Origin: Xiheicaenibacterium sp046351325
GTDB taxonomy: Bacteria; Myxococcota_A; Polyangia; Polyangiales; Polyangiaceae
DNA length: 64,000 nucleotides
NCBI GenBank assembly: GCA_046351325.1
Contig: JAXLYR010000003.1
Location: 682,001 to 746,000 of the forward strand
Direction of reading: 5' to 3'
Program-made: the position numbers and the translations under genes
Notes under the pieces: generated by a model
Told to the model about the DNA's origin: nothing
The model's input: only the letters and a program-made list of their open reading frames with translations
Database searches by the model: none
In this document: in pieces, positions 1-8,746 of the stretch
How the letters are laid out: the number at the start of each line of letters is the position of its first letter
How positions within the stretch are numbered: position 1 is the first letter of the stretch

Positions 1-1
1 C

Positions 2-1939
2 GCCATCGGACAGCGGGAGGTCGCGGCGTTCCGAGTCGAGGCCGCCGAGCCAGTCGCCAGCGATCCGTCCGAGCTCGGGGCGAGCACTTGGTATGAGCAC
101 CACGGCGCCTACGGTGAAGACCAGCCAATCCTGAACGCCGAGGTCGCGCACAAGCAAGTACAGCGCAAGCGCCGCAACGCACGAGGCGCGAGCCTCTGTC
201 GCCGGTTGGCGCCGGGCGTCGTCTTCGAACTCGACGGTGACGACTCGGCGGCGATGGGCGGCTACGCCATCGCCGAGCTCCGCCACATTGCGGACACACA
301 AGTAGCGAGCACCGAGACCGTCTACAAGAACAGGTTCACCGCGGTCGCGCGGGACGTCCTCCACCGACCTCCGCGGCCGCCGCATCGCGTTCACCAGTCG
401 CTCGAGACCGCGACCGTCGTCGGGCCCGCGGACGAGAGCATCCACACCGACGCCCTCGGTCGGGTCAAAGTCCAATTCCATTGGGACACCGAGGGGCGCT
501 TCAACGAGCGCTCTTCATGCTGGTTGCGCGTGTCGCAGGGCTGGGCCGGCGCAGGCTTCGGCGCGCAGCTCATCCCGCGCATCGGAATGGAGGTCATCGT
601 CGGCTTCCTCGGCGGCGACATCGATCGCCCGATCGTGCTCGGCTGTGTCGAGAACGCAGCGACGCTCGCGCCGTTCGCGCTGCCCGACCAGCGCACGCGC
701 TCGGGCCTGCGCACCCAGAGCGTCCCCGGGACACTCGAGCAATACAATGAGCTCTCCTTCGAGGATCTGTCCGGGGGCGAGCAAGTTCGGTTGCGAGCTC
801 AGCGCGACCTGCAGGTCAATGTCCTGAACGACAGTGACACCACTGTAGGGCACAGCGCGCGCGTGCACGTGGGCCAGGACCTCGACGCTGTGGTCGGGGG
901 CCGCAGAACGACGACGGTCCGCGGCCGGGAGACGAGCCGGTTCGAGTCGGACGGCGACTCCACCTGCGTCGGCTCCTGGACGGCCCGCGTCGGCGCTGAT
1001 CTAAGGCTCGACGTCGTCGCCAGCCACGACCTCAGGGTCGGTGGGAATGTACAGTCCGACGTCGCGGGCGATCGCCTCGACAAGACGGCAGGCGACCACT
1101 CGGTGAAGGTCGGTATCAGCCACAGCGTGCTCGTGGGAACTCCCTATTATCCAGGGCAGGCCGACCTGCGATCGACTGGCGCCATGAACATCGCGGGGGA
1201 GCGGACCACCGTCGTCAACGCGGGCGAGCGGCTCGTGCTCCAGTGCGGAGACTCGGCGATCGAGCTGCGACCTACCGAGATTATCCTGCGAAGCCCGAAC
1301 ATCCATATCGCCGCGGCCAAGTCGCTGACAGCGTCGTCAGACGGGCCGTCGCTCGAGCTCACCGACAAAGCGCAGCTCTTCAGCGACGAGCTCCGCCTCT
1401 TGACCAAGAACGGCTCGCTCGAGCTCGCCTCCGAGACCACCCTGCGCGGGAGCGCCATTCACCTCACCGGCAACGATCCCAAGCGACCGACGAGCGACCC
1501 GGACAACCCCGTCGAGACGCAGAACATCAAGGTTCGATTGACCGATGAGAACTTCAGGGCCTACGCAGGCCGTCGGTTCGAGGCTCGGGCCGGGGCGACT
1601 GTGATCGAGGGGACGACGGGCGGAGACGGCAAGGTCGAGCTCGAGATCCCGAAGACGGCGACGCAGCTCGAGCTGACCGTGTGGATTGGCGACTATCCGA
1701 CGGGTCGGCGGCGCGACTTCAAGTTCCGCGTCGAGGAGATCCCAGCGATCGACCTGATCGCCGGCGTGCAGACGCGGCTCAAGGCGCTCGGCTATTACGA
1801 CGGCGCGACGAATGGCGACAGCATCGACGCCCCCACGGCGGCGGCGCTTCGGGCGTTCCAGCGCGATCATGACCTGAATGTCAGCGGTCAGATCGACGAC
1901 GCGACGAAGGCCGCGCTCGTCGAGCGCTATGGACATTGA
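2..1939 (+). CDS. vgrG: Type VI secretion VgrG spike protein, 5'-truncated by the window edge
   Basis: VgrG trimers cap the Hcp tube of the type VI secretion system and carry effectors into target cells. The reading frame is open from base 2, so the N-terminal gp27-like part lies outside the window; about 645 residues are visible. The middle part has the gp5/OB-fold signature of the family (DALGRVKVQFHWD, then SCWLRVSQGWAG, then PRIGMEVIVGFLGGD), followed by the repetitive beta-helix needle. The last ~60 residues (LKALGYYDGATN, AFQRDHDLNVSG) form a peptidoglycan-binding_1 domain, an extension that could dock on the cell wall or act as part of an evolved VgrG. Between needle and PG-binding domain lies a short beta-rich segment (about bases 1520-1720). 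Two co-directional unknown genes follow at 55 bp and 23 bp spacing, the usual place for adaptor and cargo genes. Family assignment is sure; the role of the tail is inference. Confidence 0.93.
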   Translation, partial: AIGQREVAAFRVEAAEPVASDPSELGASTWYEHHGAYGEDQPILNAEVAHKQVQRKRRNARGASLCRRLAPGVVFELDGDDSAAMGGYAIAELRHIADTQVASTETVYKNRFTAVARDVLHRPPRPPHRVHQSLETATVVGPADESIHTDALGRVKVQFHWDTEGRFNERSSCWLRVSQGWAGAGFGAQLIPRIGMEVIVGFLGGDIDRPIVLGCVENAATLAPFALPDQRTRSGLRTQSVPGTLEQYNELSFEDLSGGEQVRLRAQRDLQVNVLNDSDTTVGHSARVHVGQDLDAVVGGRRTTTVRGRETSRFESDGDSTCVGSWTARVGADLRLDVVASHDLRVGGNVQSDVAGDRLDKTAGDHSVKVGISHSVLVGTPYYPGQADLRSTGAMNIAGERTTVVNAGERLVLQCGDSAIELRPTEIILRSPNIHIAAAKSLTASSDGPSLELTDKAQLFSDELRLLTKNGSLELASETTLRGSAIHLTGNDPKRPTSDPDNPVETQNIKVRLTDENFRAYAGRRFEARAGATVIEGTTGGDGKVELEIPKTATQLELTVWIGDYPTGRRRDFKFRVEEIPAIDLIAGVQTRLKALGYYDGATNGDSIDAPTAAALRAFQRDHDLNVSGQIDDATKAALVERYGH

Positions 1940-1993
1940 TCTCGGGCGCTGTTCGAGGGGGACAATGCACGAACGACGCGTATGGAGTTCACG

Positions 1994-2764
1994 ATGACAC
2001 CCGCTCGGCTCGCCGAGGTCATGGCGCACCTCGAGTTCTACGGGAGCGAGCGCCGCGAGGAGGTGCTCGCGGCGCTCGGGTACGGCGCGAACGTCGAGGG
2101 CGAGATCGCCGAGGCGAAGGACGCGCTCATGCAACGGTTCATGCGTGACGACGTCTCGGATCTGTCGGCGTTTGCTGGCGCTTACCAGATCACCCAGCGC
2201 CAGCTGCGCGCGCGCCGCCCGCAGCTCTCGTCGATCAAACGCAGCGAGTCGCTCGAGCCTCAGCTCGTGCCCCGCGCCTCGACGGCGGGGCCGGGGCTCG
2301 AGCCGCTGACAGCGAAGTCAGTCGAGCCCGCGCCCGTCGCAGCGGCGCAGCCGAGCGCGGCGCCCGCGGTGCCCTCCTATCTGCAGGCTGACAGCGGTGT
2401 CAACAGTGGCTCGCCCCCGGCGTGGAGCCCTCCGCCCCCGCCCCCGTCGAACGGTCATGGCGGGTTGAGCCCCAAGATGATGACGACCGCGCAGGTCGAC
2501 ACGAGCAAGCTCTCCCGCGGTCGCGAGCTGCCGTTCGCCAAGTCGAAGAGCGAGCCGCCCGACGCGGACCTCGAGCGCTTCGCGCGGCTCACCGTCGCGC
2601 TTGCTTCCGGGGAGGCTCGCGCGCAGGTGCTCGAGCGCTTCAAGCTCTCGGAGGCCGCGCGCCAGACCTACTCGGAAGAGTGGGGTGCCCGCATCTCCTC
2701 CGATCCGAACCTGAAGGCCCGCTTCGACGAGCTCATCCGCAAGCTCCGAGCGCGGCCGCGCTGA
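1994..2764 (+). CDS. Unknown protein downstream of vgrG, possible effector adaptor
   Basis: I do not recognise this family. The 256-residue protein has a charged alpha-helical N-terminus (~70 residues), a Pro/Ala/Ser-rich middle (roughly residues 85-155, with a run of prolines) and a helical C-terminal domain (about 195-256) containing LERFARLTVALASGEA and ARFDELIRKLRARPR. The start at 1994 is preferred because GGAG at 1984-1987 sits 6 bases upstream; an in-frame ATG at 1982 has no such site. It lies between vgrG and a large unknown gene, all in one direction with short gaps, so a co-expressed role in loading or modulating the VgrG cargo is possible. The C-terminal helical block looks like a self-contained domain joined by a flexible linker. 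No toxin or immunity motif is visible. The function is unassigned. Confidence 0.75.
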   Translation: MTPARLAEVMAHLEFYGSERREEVLAALGYGANVEGEIAEAKDALMQRFMRDDVSDLSAFAGAYQITQRQLRARRPQLSSIKRSESLEPQLVPRASTAGPGLEPLTAKSVEPAPVAAAQPSAAPAVPSYLQADSGVNSGSPPAWSPPPPPPSNGHGGLSPKMMTTAQVDTSKLSRGRELPFAKSKSEPPDADLERFARLTVALASGEARAQVLERFKLSEAARQTYSEEWGARISSDPNLKARFDELIRKLRARPR

Positions 2765-2787
2765 CACCACGGAAAGCGAGCGCGACG

Positions 2788-4635
2788 ATGACCTTCTCCC
2801 CGGTAGCTCCCGAAGTGGACAATCACTGGAGCGACCCCGACAAGTTCGCCGACCACCCGCCCGAGCTCTGGATCGGCATCAATCGGCTGAACGTGCTGCC
2901 CGATCGCTTCGACCCCGCGACCAAGCCGGGTAAGAATGTGCCGCCCGGCGAGGGCGGCGCGGACCCGATCCTCGGCGCGCAAGGCGCCAACTACGTCAAA
3001 GAGATCGTCGAGCACATCCTCGGTGGATTGTCGGATACCGAGCTCGCCAACGCGTGGCAGACCGACGCCGGCAAGGAGGCGAAATTCGACCCGGACAATG
3101 CCGATGAAGAAGAGTGGGCGCGGCGGACCTCGGAGATGTTCTTCCAAAACTGCTACGGCGGGCCCGACTTCACCGCGGCGTTCCCCGACTATGCCTTCCC
3201 CAAAATCGGGAGCTACACGCGCCTCATCCATATCTACCAGCGACTCCAACTCGAGTATTGGACGCCCGAGTTCTACGACCCCAAGCAGAAGGCGACAGCC
3301 GAGCTCAAGAAGAACTCGGACCCTGCTTATTCGCTCGTGACTGCCTGTCAGCAGCTCTCCACCTATTCCCTCGTCTCCCGGGGCTTCACCATCGAGGAGC
3401 ACATGAACGGGGTGGGGGTCACGGCGGGCAGCAACAAGACCTGCGAGATGTTCAGCGCGGCCAAGGGCGGGCGCTGGGTCGAGCCGACGACGAGCGCGTG
3501 TGAAGAGGTGAGCGCCAACTATGCAATAGAGACCCTCGCGATTACACCGGGGTCAGTCTATTGCTACGATCCGAACTACGTCGTTCAGGACGGCTCGTGG
3601 GCGGCGGGTGTGGCCACCGCCTTTCGGAAGATGGAGAAGAAGGTCCAGGCGAGCGGCTCGCATATCTGGCCCGTGCTCCGCATCGAGCCGGCCTCGAGCG
3701 GCAAACAGCGCCGGTATCAGAACTTCGAGGGGGATTATTCGGGGCCGACGTCACCGCATTACGGGGCGAACAAGGCCAAGCTGCCTATTTCGTTCAGCGA
3801 CGCAGTCGACGGGATTGGTCGCTTCGAGAGCACGTGGCTCGCGGGCGCGACGAGCACCAACTTCTGCGGTCTGGGTGTCGCGCCGGTCGCGACGCGCCTC
3901 AAAGAGGCGCTGGCGATGCTGTCGCGTGCGCGGCCCGTGGGGCTCGCTCGCCTCGTCATCATCAAGCGCTCGCAGTACGGCGACATAAGCGACCGTGACA
4001 TTGTCTTCGTCAGCCGATTCGCGCGGATGTGGGGGAACGATGAGACGGAGAATTACCCGCCCGCGCGCTTCCTTTTGTCTCTGCGCAATACGCCATACTT
4101 CGAGGACCTCCAAGCCTTCTGGTTCATATATGCACCGACGGGCGCGCTCGCGACGGTCATGTGGCGCGAGGGCGCTCGCAGCCAGAGCGTCAGCGATCTG
4201 TTCGTCGACGCGATGAAGGTCCTGGCGAGCGGCAACCCCAAGGCTCAAAAGAACCACCTGCGACTCACGCTCGCGAACCCGCCCACGAGCGATCGCGGCG
4301 GCTGCAACACCAATGATGCTTACGCGTGTGTAATGATATTGACGCACGACAGCTCGGGGATCGCCAAGACCTTCTGGCGATACAACGGCCTCGGGCGCGC
4401 TGTCGTGACCTCTCCGCAGGCGCTTGCCTTCAACTTTGTTATACCGATGCCGGGGCCCTATTACGAGCCCGACGCGCTCGGTCGATTGAAGGGGGTCCGC
4501 TGGGACGCCCAGTACCTCCACCCGAAGATCGTGGAGGCTGGCGGCAGCGTCGAATTCAAGGAGTTCTTCGAGACAGCCGACGCGGTCTTCGAGCCCCCGT
4601 CGGCCGCTGCGCCTACGCCTACGCCACCAGCTTGA
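2788..4635 (+). CDS. Large unknown protein of the vgrG operon, candidate T6SS cargo
   Basis: The 615-residue protein starts at the ATG at 2788, just after the preceding gene ends; the frame is open further upstream, but that part overlaps the preceding gene and has poor composition. There is no signal peptide or membrane segment, as expected for a cytoplasmic protein or a T6SS-exported effector. It is rich in aromatic residues (Tyr, Trp, Phe) and has several cysteines, for example CQQLSTYS, NKTCEMF and TNFCGLGVAP. The C-terminus is a Pro/Ala-Thr tail (PSAAAPTPTPPA). GSYTRLIHIYQRLQLEYW and SHIWPVLRIEP look like ordered core segments, but no catalytic signature I know is present. Position directly behind vgrG suggests an effector, but no cognate immunity gene is obvious: the next gene is on the other strand and its 3' end overlaps this one by 17 bp. 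Effector status is inference only. Confidence 0.78.
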   Translation: MTFSPVAPEVDNHWSDPDKFADHPPELWIGINRLNVLPDRFDPATKPGKNVPPGEGGADPILGAQGANYVKEIVEHILGGLSDTELANAWQTDAGKEAKFDPDNADEEEWARRTSEMFFQNCYGGPDFTAAFPDYAFPKIGSYTRLIHIYQRLQLEYWTPEFYDPKQKATAELKKNSDPAYSLVTACQQLSTYSLVSRGFTIEEHMNGVGVTAGSNKTCEMFSAAKGGRWVEPTTSACEEVSANYAIETLAITPGSVYCYDPNYVVQDGSWAAGVATAFRKMEKKVQASGSHIWPVLRIEPASSGKQRRYQNFEGDYSGPTSPHYGANKAKLPISFSDAVDGIGRFESTWLAGATSTNFCGLGVAPVATRLKEALAMLSRARPVGLARLVIIKRSQYGDISDRDIVFVSRFARMWGNDETENYPPARFLLSLRNTPYFEDLQAFWFIYAPTGALATVMWREGARSQSVSDLFVDAMKVLASGNPKAQKNHLRLTLANPPTSDRGGCNTNDAYACVMILTHDSSGIAKTFWRYNGLGRAVVTSPQALAFNFVIPMPGPYYEPDALGRLKGVRWDAQYLHPKIVEAGGSVEFKEFFETADAVFEPPSAAAPTPTPPA

Positions 4636-7477
4636 ACGCAGTCACGATCTGCTCGGCCGTAGCGTTGCCTCGATAGAGCGGTGCTGCGGTCAGGGCCCCG
4701 CGGACGACGGGCTCCGCGCGGCTCGGCTCGGGTGAGTCGAAGGCTGCGAAGAGCGCGGCGAGCGCTGCAGGCAGAGCGGCCGGCACGGGCTCGTCGAGCG
4801 GTCGCGTGAGGAGCGCGACCGCGATCGCGACGCGCGCGGCGTCTTCCCCGGGGGTGGTGCTCGCGAGCTTGCGCAGGCACGCGACCGTGCGCTTGAGCTC
4901 GGCTTTGAAGAGGCCCTCCCGGTGGGTGTGCCCGCGCGCGACGAGCGCAGCGACTGCCGCGAGCGTGATCGCGAGGTTCGCGCCGAAGAGGCCGTCGGCG
5001 CTCTGCATGAGGAGGAGCGCACGCAGACCGGCCTCGTCGTTGGTGAGGCGCGGCGCAGCGGACGCGGCGGCGGGCGCGGGCGCTGGGGGCGCAGGAGGGG
5101 CCGGCGATCGCCCAGCGAATCGCGCCTTGGGAGCCGCCATCATCGGTCGCGCCGGCGCGGGGGGTGGTGGCGCGGGGGGCGGGCCCATCCCCATGCCCGG
5201 TGGCATCTGAGCCATCGGCGCAGGAGCCATCGGCGGAGGACCCATCGGCGGAGGACCCATCGGTGGAGGAGCGGCCATCGCAGGCGGGGCCATCGGCGGT
5301 GCGCCGCCCATCATCATTGGCTTCCCCGGTGGACCGAAGCCGGGAGGAGCACCGTAGGCGGGAGGCGCGCCGAAGCCGGGAGGCGCACCGAAGCCGGGAG
5401 GCGCGCCGGGAGGCGCACCGAAGCCGCGAGGCGCACCGAAGCCGCCACCGCCCCCGACCGTCCTTGCCGCGACGTTTGCGGGCATCGGCAGCGAGACCGG
5501 GACCGTGCCCGCGATGCTCAGCCCGCGCTCGTCTTTGTGGGTCGCGACGAGGGCGACGGCGCGGTTGGCGAGGCCGAACGCGGTGCCGAGAGCCTCGAGG
5601 GTCGGGTCGTCGGCGGGATCGAATTTGTAGGTGAGACGCTTGTTTTTCAGCAGCGCCCACACGAGCGGCGCGAGGTCGTTGCCCTGCGCCGTCGCCGAGG
5701 GCTGCGTGACCTCGACGGCGAGCTTGAGGTCCTCACCGTCGGCGCGTTGACCCGTGACGAGGATGCGATCGCCGGTCTCGACGGGGCCGCGGAACGCGAA
5801 GAGCGCGGGCTGCCCGGCGAACAGATCGAGTGGGCCGGCCGGCTCGAGCTGCTTCGGCGTGCGGAGGTCGCCGTCGTGCTCGACCGCGACCTTGATGCTC
5901 GTCCAGAGCGGCGCGTAGATGGCGTTCTTCAGCCGGCTGAGCGCGCGCTCGAGGTCCTCGTCGGTGCTGACAGGAATGTAAACGCCGCCGCCCGCGGTCG
6001 CGAGCGACGCGAGCATCGCGTGGTTCACCGCGTTGCCGATGCCGATGACGTGCACACGCGTGTCGACGAGCTTGGTGCGGGCGGCCGCGAGCACGCCCTC
6101 CGCGCTGCCGACGTCGCCGTCGGTCATGAAGATGACGACGCGCAGCCGATGAGGAGCGTCGTCGCTCTGGCGCGGGGCGGCCATCGAGACCTGCGCGTGC
6201 CCGAGCTGCGCGTCGAGCACGGCGCTGATCGCGAGCGAAGCGTTGGTGCCGCCGCGCGCGCCGATGCGGCCGATGAAGGCGTCGGCCGCGGCCAACATCG
6301 CGTCGTCGAACGGGACTGGGCGATCGGCGAAGGCCTCGAGGTGATCGTCGAACGCGAGGATGTTGAAGCGATCGACCGAGGTGAGCGCGCGCAGGCTGCC
6401 GCGCACGGCGCGGATGGCGGAGCTCATCGGGCCGCCCTCCATCGAGCCGGAGCGATCGACGAGGAAGTGGATCGCGCGCGGGATGACCGGGCCCTCGTCG
6501 GCGAAGGCCGGCGGCACGACCGCGATCGCCGTGGTCGGGCCGACACCGTCGGGGCCATTGGAGGCGTCGTAGCGATGCCAGAGGACGGGGACCTCGCCGC
6601 GCGGTCGATCGGCGATCTCGAGGATGAGATCGCGATCGAGCGGCACGGGCCCGATCTTGACGGTCGTGGCGCGAGGTTTTTCGGCGACGGTCGTCGGGTG
6701 GCTCGCGCATTTGACCTTGGGCGCGCCGCTCGCGCCGTGCGCGATCGAGACGGTGACGTTCGCGCGGGCCGCCAACGTGAGCGGTCGAGGTCGATCGATC
6801 GCCGCGGCCTCGGTGGCCTTGAGCGCGGCCGCGTCCTCGACGAAGCGGGGCATGTAGGTGAGGGGCACGATCAGCCGGTGCCCGCCGTCGGTCGGGAGCA
6901 GCGTCTGCACCACGCCGAGCTCGACCTTCACGTGCTCGCCGGGCTCGATCGGAGCGACGCGAAGGCGCGCGAGATCCTCGCCCTCGGTCTCGCCGAGCGC
7001 GGCGGTCTTGCCGGCCTCGATCGCGCGCGTGTACTCGGCGGCCGCGCGGTCGCGCGCGCGGAGCTTCGCCTCGAGGACGCGGCCCCCGACCGTGACCACG
7101 AGGTTCGCGAGCGCGGCGGAGGCAGGCAGCGGGAACACCAGATCGGCCTCGAGGACGCGGCCAAGGTCGTTCTCGAAGACGACGACGAGCTTCGACAGCG
7201 CGAACGGGCCGTCCACCATCACGTCCGCGTCGAGCCCGCGCACCGAGAGGTGGTCGCCCGCGGCCGTGCTCAGCTGTACGCCGCCGCGCGGTTCGCGCTT
7301 CTTCGGGACGTCTGCGGTCGGATGGCCCCACGTCACCGGCGGCGGCGGATTCCCGAGCGGCGGCATCGGCTGCGGTGGGAACGGACTGCCCGTCGCGCCC
7401 GGCTTGAGGGGGTACGTGCATACTGCACAGAACGTCTCGTGGTTCTGGTTCGGAGCCCCGCACCGTGAGCAAATCAT
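4619..7477 (-). CDS. VIT and von Willebrand factor A domain protein with N-terminal zinc ribbon
   Basis: The 952-residue protein begins with a zinc-ribbon pair (CSRCG ... CAVC, residues 2-20). A VIT (inter-alpha-trypsin inhibitor) domain follows at about 45-180, then a VWA domain from about 320 with an intact metal-ion adhesion motif (DRSGSMEGG). Next come a beta-rich region, a low-complexity Gly/Ala/Pro/Met stretch of tandem GFGAPP/GAPPG-like repeats, and an alpha-helical C-terminal domain of ~150 residues. VIT-VWA proteins normally bind protein ligands through the metal site. No signal peptide is seen, so the protein is probably cytoplasmic. The start at 7477 is set by GGGAGG five bases upstream. 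The 3' end overlaps the converging T6SS-like gene by 17 bp. A role as scaffold or stress protein is family-level inference; the specific partner is unknown. Confidence 0.9.
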   Translation of the reverse strand: MICSRCGAPNQNHETFCAVCTYPLKPGATGSPFPPQPMPPLGNPPPPVTWGHPTADVPKKREPRGGVQLSTAAGDHLSVRGLDADVMVDGPFALSKLVVVFENDLGRVLEADLVFPLPASAALANLVVTVGGRVLEAKLRARDRAAAEYTRAIEAGKTAALGETEGEDLARLRVAPIEPGEHVKVELGVVQTLLPTDGGHRLIVPLTYMPRFVEDAAALKATEAAAIDRPRPLTLAARANVTVSIAHGASGAPKVKCASHPTTVAEKPRATTVKIGPVPLDRDLILEIADRPRGEVPVLWHRYDASNGPDGVGPTTAIAVVPPAFADEGPVIPRAIHFLVDRSGSMEGGPMSSAIRAVRGSLRALTSVDRFNILAFDDHLEAFADRPVPFDDAMLAAADAFIGRIGARGGTNASLAISAVLDAQLGHAQVSMAAPRQSDDAPHRLRVVIFMTDGDVGSAEGVLAAARTKLVDTRVHVIGIGNAVNHAMLASLATAGGGVYIPVSTDEDLERALSRLKNAIYAPLWTSIKVAVEHDGDLRTPKQLEPAGPLDLFAGQPALFAFRGPVETGDRILVTGQRADGEDLKLAVEVTQPSATAQGNDLAPLVWALLKNKRLTYKFDPADDPTLEALGTAFGLANRAVALVATHKDERGLSIAGTVPVSLPMPANVAARTVGGGGGFGAPRGFGAPPGAPPGFGAPPGFGAPPAYGAPPGFGPPGKPMMMGGAPPMAPPAMAAPPPMGPPPMGPPPMAPAPMAQMPPGMGMGPPPAPPPPAPARPMMAAPKARFAGRSPAPPAPPAPAPAAASAAPRLTNDEAGLRALLLMQSADGLFGANLAITLAAVAALVARGHTHREGLFKAELKRTVACLRKLASTTPGEDAARVAIAVALLTRPLDEPVPAALPAALAALFAAFDSPEPSRAEPVVRGALTAAPLYRGNATAEQIVTAFKLVA
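5333..5445 (-). repeat. Degenerate tandem repeat inside the VIT/VWA gene
   Basis: Short repeats of about 18 bp (ggaggcgc(a/g)ccgaagccg) run several times with small changes and encode GFGAPP/GAPPG-type units. A second Pro/Met/Ala-rich repeat lies next to it at about 5210-5300. The tract is in frame and would change length by whole codons, so it could vary between strains. Confidence 0.8.
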
Positions 7478-7630
7478 CGAAGCCTCCCGTGGACGGCGAG
7501 CGAACCCCGCGCGCGCCGAGGCCACTATAGCGCCCTCACGACTGCGTGCAGCGTGACGGCGACGGACAGGGTGGTTAAACAAGCCGAGGTCGTTGCGCTG
7601 ATCCCCCTGAGCAGTCGGCAGAGAGACATC

Positions 7631-8722
7631 ATGCAAGAGCTGAAGCTAGAAACCGAGTCCGCCTTCCCGACCAAGTATTGGCGAGTCGTGGAGGACGGTA
7701 GAGTCGAGTGCACGCTTTGTCCGCGCGCGTGCAAGCTGCAAGAGGGCCAGCGTGGGCTCTGCTTCGTACGGGCCCGCCACAACGACGCTGTCGTATTGAC
7801 GAGCTATGGCCGCTCGAGCGGCTTTTGCGTCGACCCCATCGAGAAGAAGCCGCTCAATCACTTCTTGCCGGGGACCCCGATTCTGTCGTTCGGGACGGCG
7901 GGCTGCAACCTGACGTGCAAGTTCTGTCAGAACTGGGATATCTCCAAATCGAGGGAGACAGACACGCTCGCAGACGCAGCGTCGCCCGAGACGGTCGCGC
8001 GCGCGGCCGAGCGGCTCGGCTGTCGCAGCGTCGCGTTCACGTACAACGATCCGGTGATCTTTCACGAGTACGCTGTCGACATTGCAGAGGCCTGCCACGA
8101 GCGCGGGATCAAGACTGTCGCGGTGACTGCTGGTTACGTCAACGCGGCGCCGCGGGCCGAGTTCTATTCGCATATGGACGCCGCGAACGTCGACCTCAAG
8201 GCGTTTACCGAGCGGTTTTATCATCAAGTCTGCGGCGCGCACCTCGAGCCCATCAAGGAGACGCTCGTCTATTTGAAGCGCGAGACCCGCGTCTGGTTCG
8301 AACTGACGACGCTCCTCATCCCGGGTGAGAACGACTCGGAGGCCGAGCTCGAGGAGATGACGCAATGGGTGGTCGAGGCCCTCGGGCCCGAGGTGCCGAT
8401 GCACTTCACTGCGTTTCACCCCGACTTCCGAATGCTCGAGAAAGACAGCACGTCGCTCTCGACCCTGCTCGCGGCGCAGCGCATAGCTATGAAAAATGGC
8501 GTTCGATATGCCTATACGGGTAACGTCCATAACCCGAGCGGCGAGACGACCCACTGCCATGCTTGTAATGGCGTGTTGATACGTCGCAATCGTTATCGAT
8601 TGGAGGGTTGGGGGCTCACCGCGAAGGGTGAGTGCAAGGCCTGCGGCGCGGCCTGGGCAGGCGTCGTCGACGGCGGGCCTGGTGATTGGGGCGCGCGCCG
8701 TCTGCCAGTCGTTCTGCGTTGA
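7631..8722 (+). CDS. amrS: AmrS-type radical SAM enzyme (AmmeMemoRadiSam family)
   Basis: The 363-residue protein carries the radical SAM cluster motif CNLTCKFC near residue 92, which binds a [4Fe-4S] cluster and cleaves S-adenosylmethionine. An N-terminal cysteine cluster (CTLCPRACKL, then GLCFVR) and a C-terminal one (HCHACNG ... CKACG) are typical of the AmmeMemoRadiSam radical SAM subfamily related to pyruvate-formate-lyase activating enzymes. FTYNDPVIFHEYA and VDLKAF are family core motifs. The ATG at 7631 is preferred over a frame extension to 7553 because the family N-terminus starts here. The two usual partners, AMMECR1-like AmmA and Memo, are not in the window. Cytochrome P450 follows only 24 bp downstream, so the two are likely co-transcribed. 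The substrate of this family is not established. Confidence 0.92.
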   Translation: MQELKLETESAFPTKYWRVVEDGRVECTLCPRACKLQEGQRGLCFVRARHNDAVVLTSYGRSSGFCVDPIEKKPLNHFLPGTPILSFGTAGCNLTCKFCQNWDISKSRETDTLADAASPETVARAAERLGCRSVAFTYNDPVIFHEYAVDIAEACHERGIKTVAVTAGYVNAAPRAEFYSHMDAANVDLKAFTERFYHQVCGAHLEPIKETLVYLKRETRVWFELTTLLIPGENDSEAELEEMTQWVVEALGPEVPMHFTAFHPDFRMLEKDSTSLSTLLAAQRIAMKNGVRYAYTGNVHNPSGETTHCHACNGVLIRRNRYRLEGWGLTAKGECKACGAAWAGVVDGGPGDWGARRLPVVLR

Positions 8723-8746
8723 GCGGACCGCAGGTAGTCTCGGCCG

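Noticed and set aside
4922..7468. Long open frame opposite the VIT/VWA gene (848 codons)
   Set aside because: It is antisense to a gene with clear domains, and its translation is Arg/Gly/Glu-rich without any fold pattern, the usual effect of high GC in third positions.
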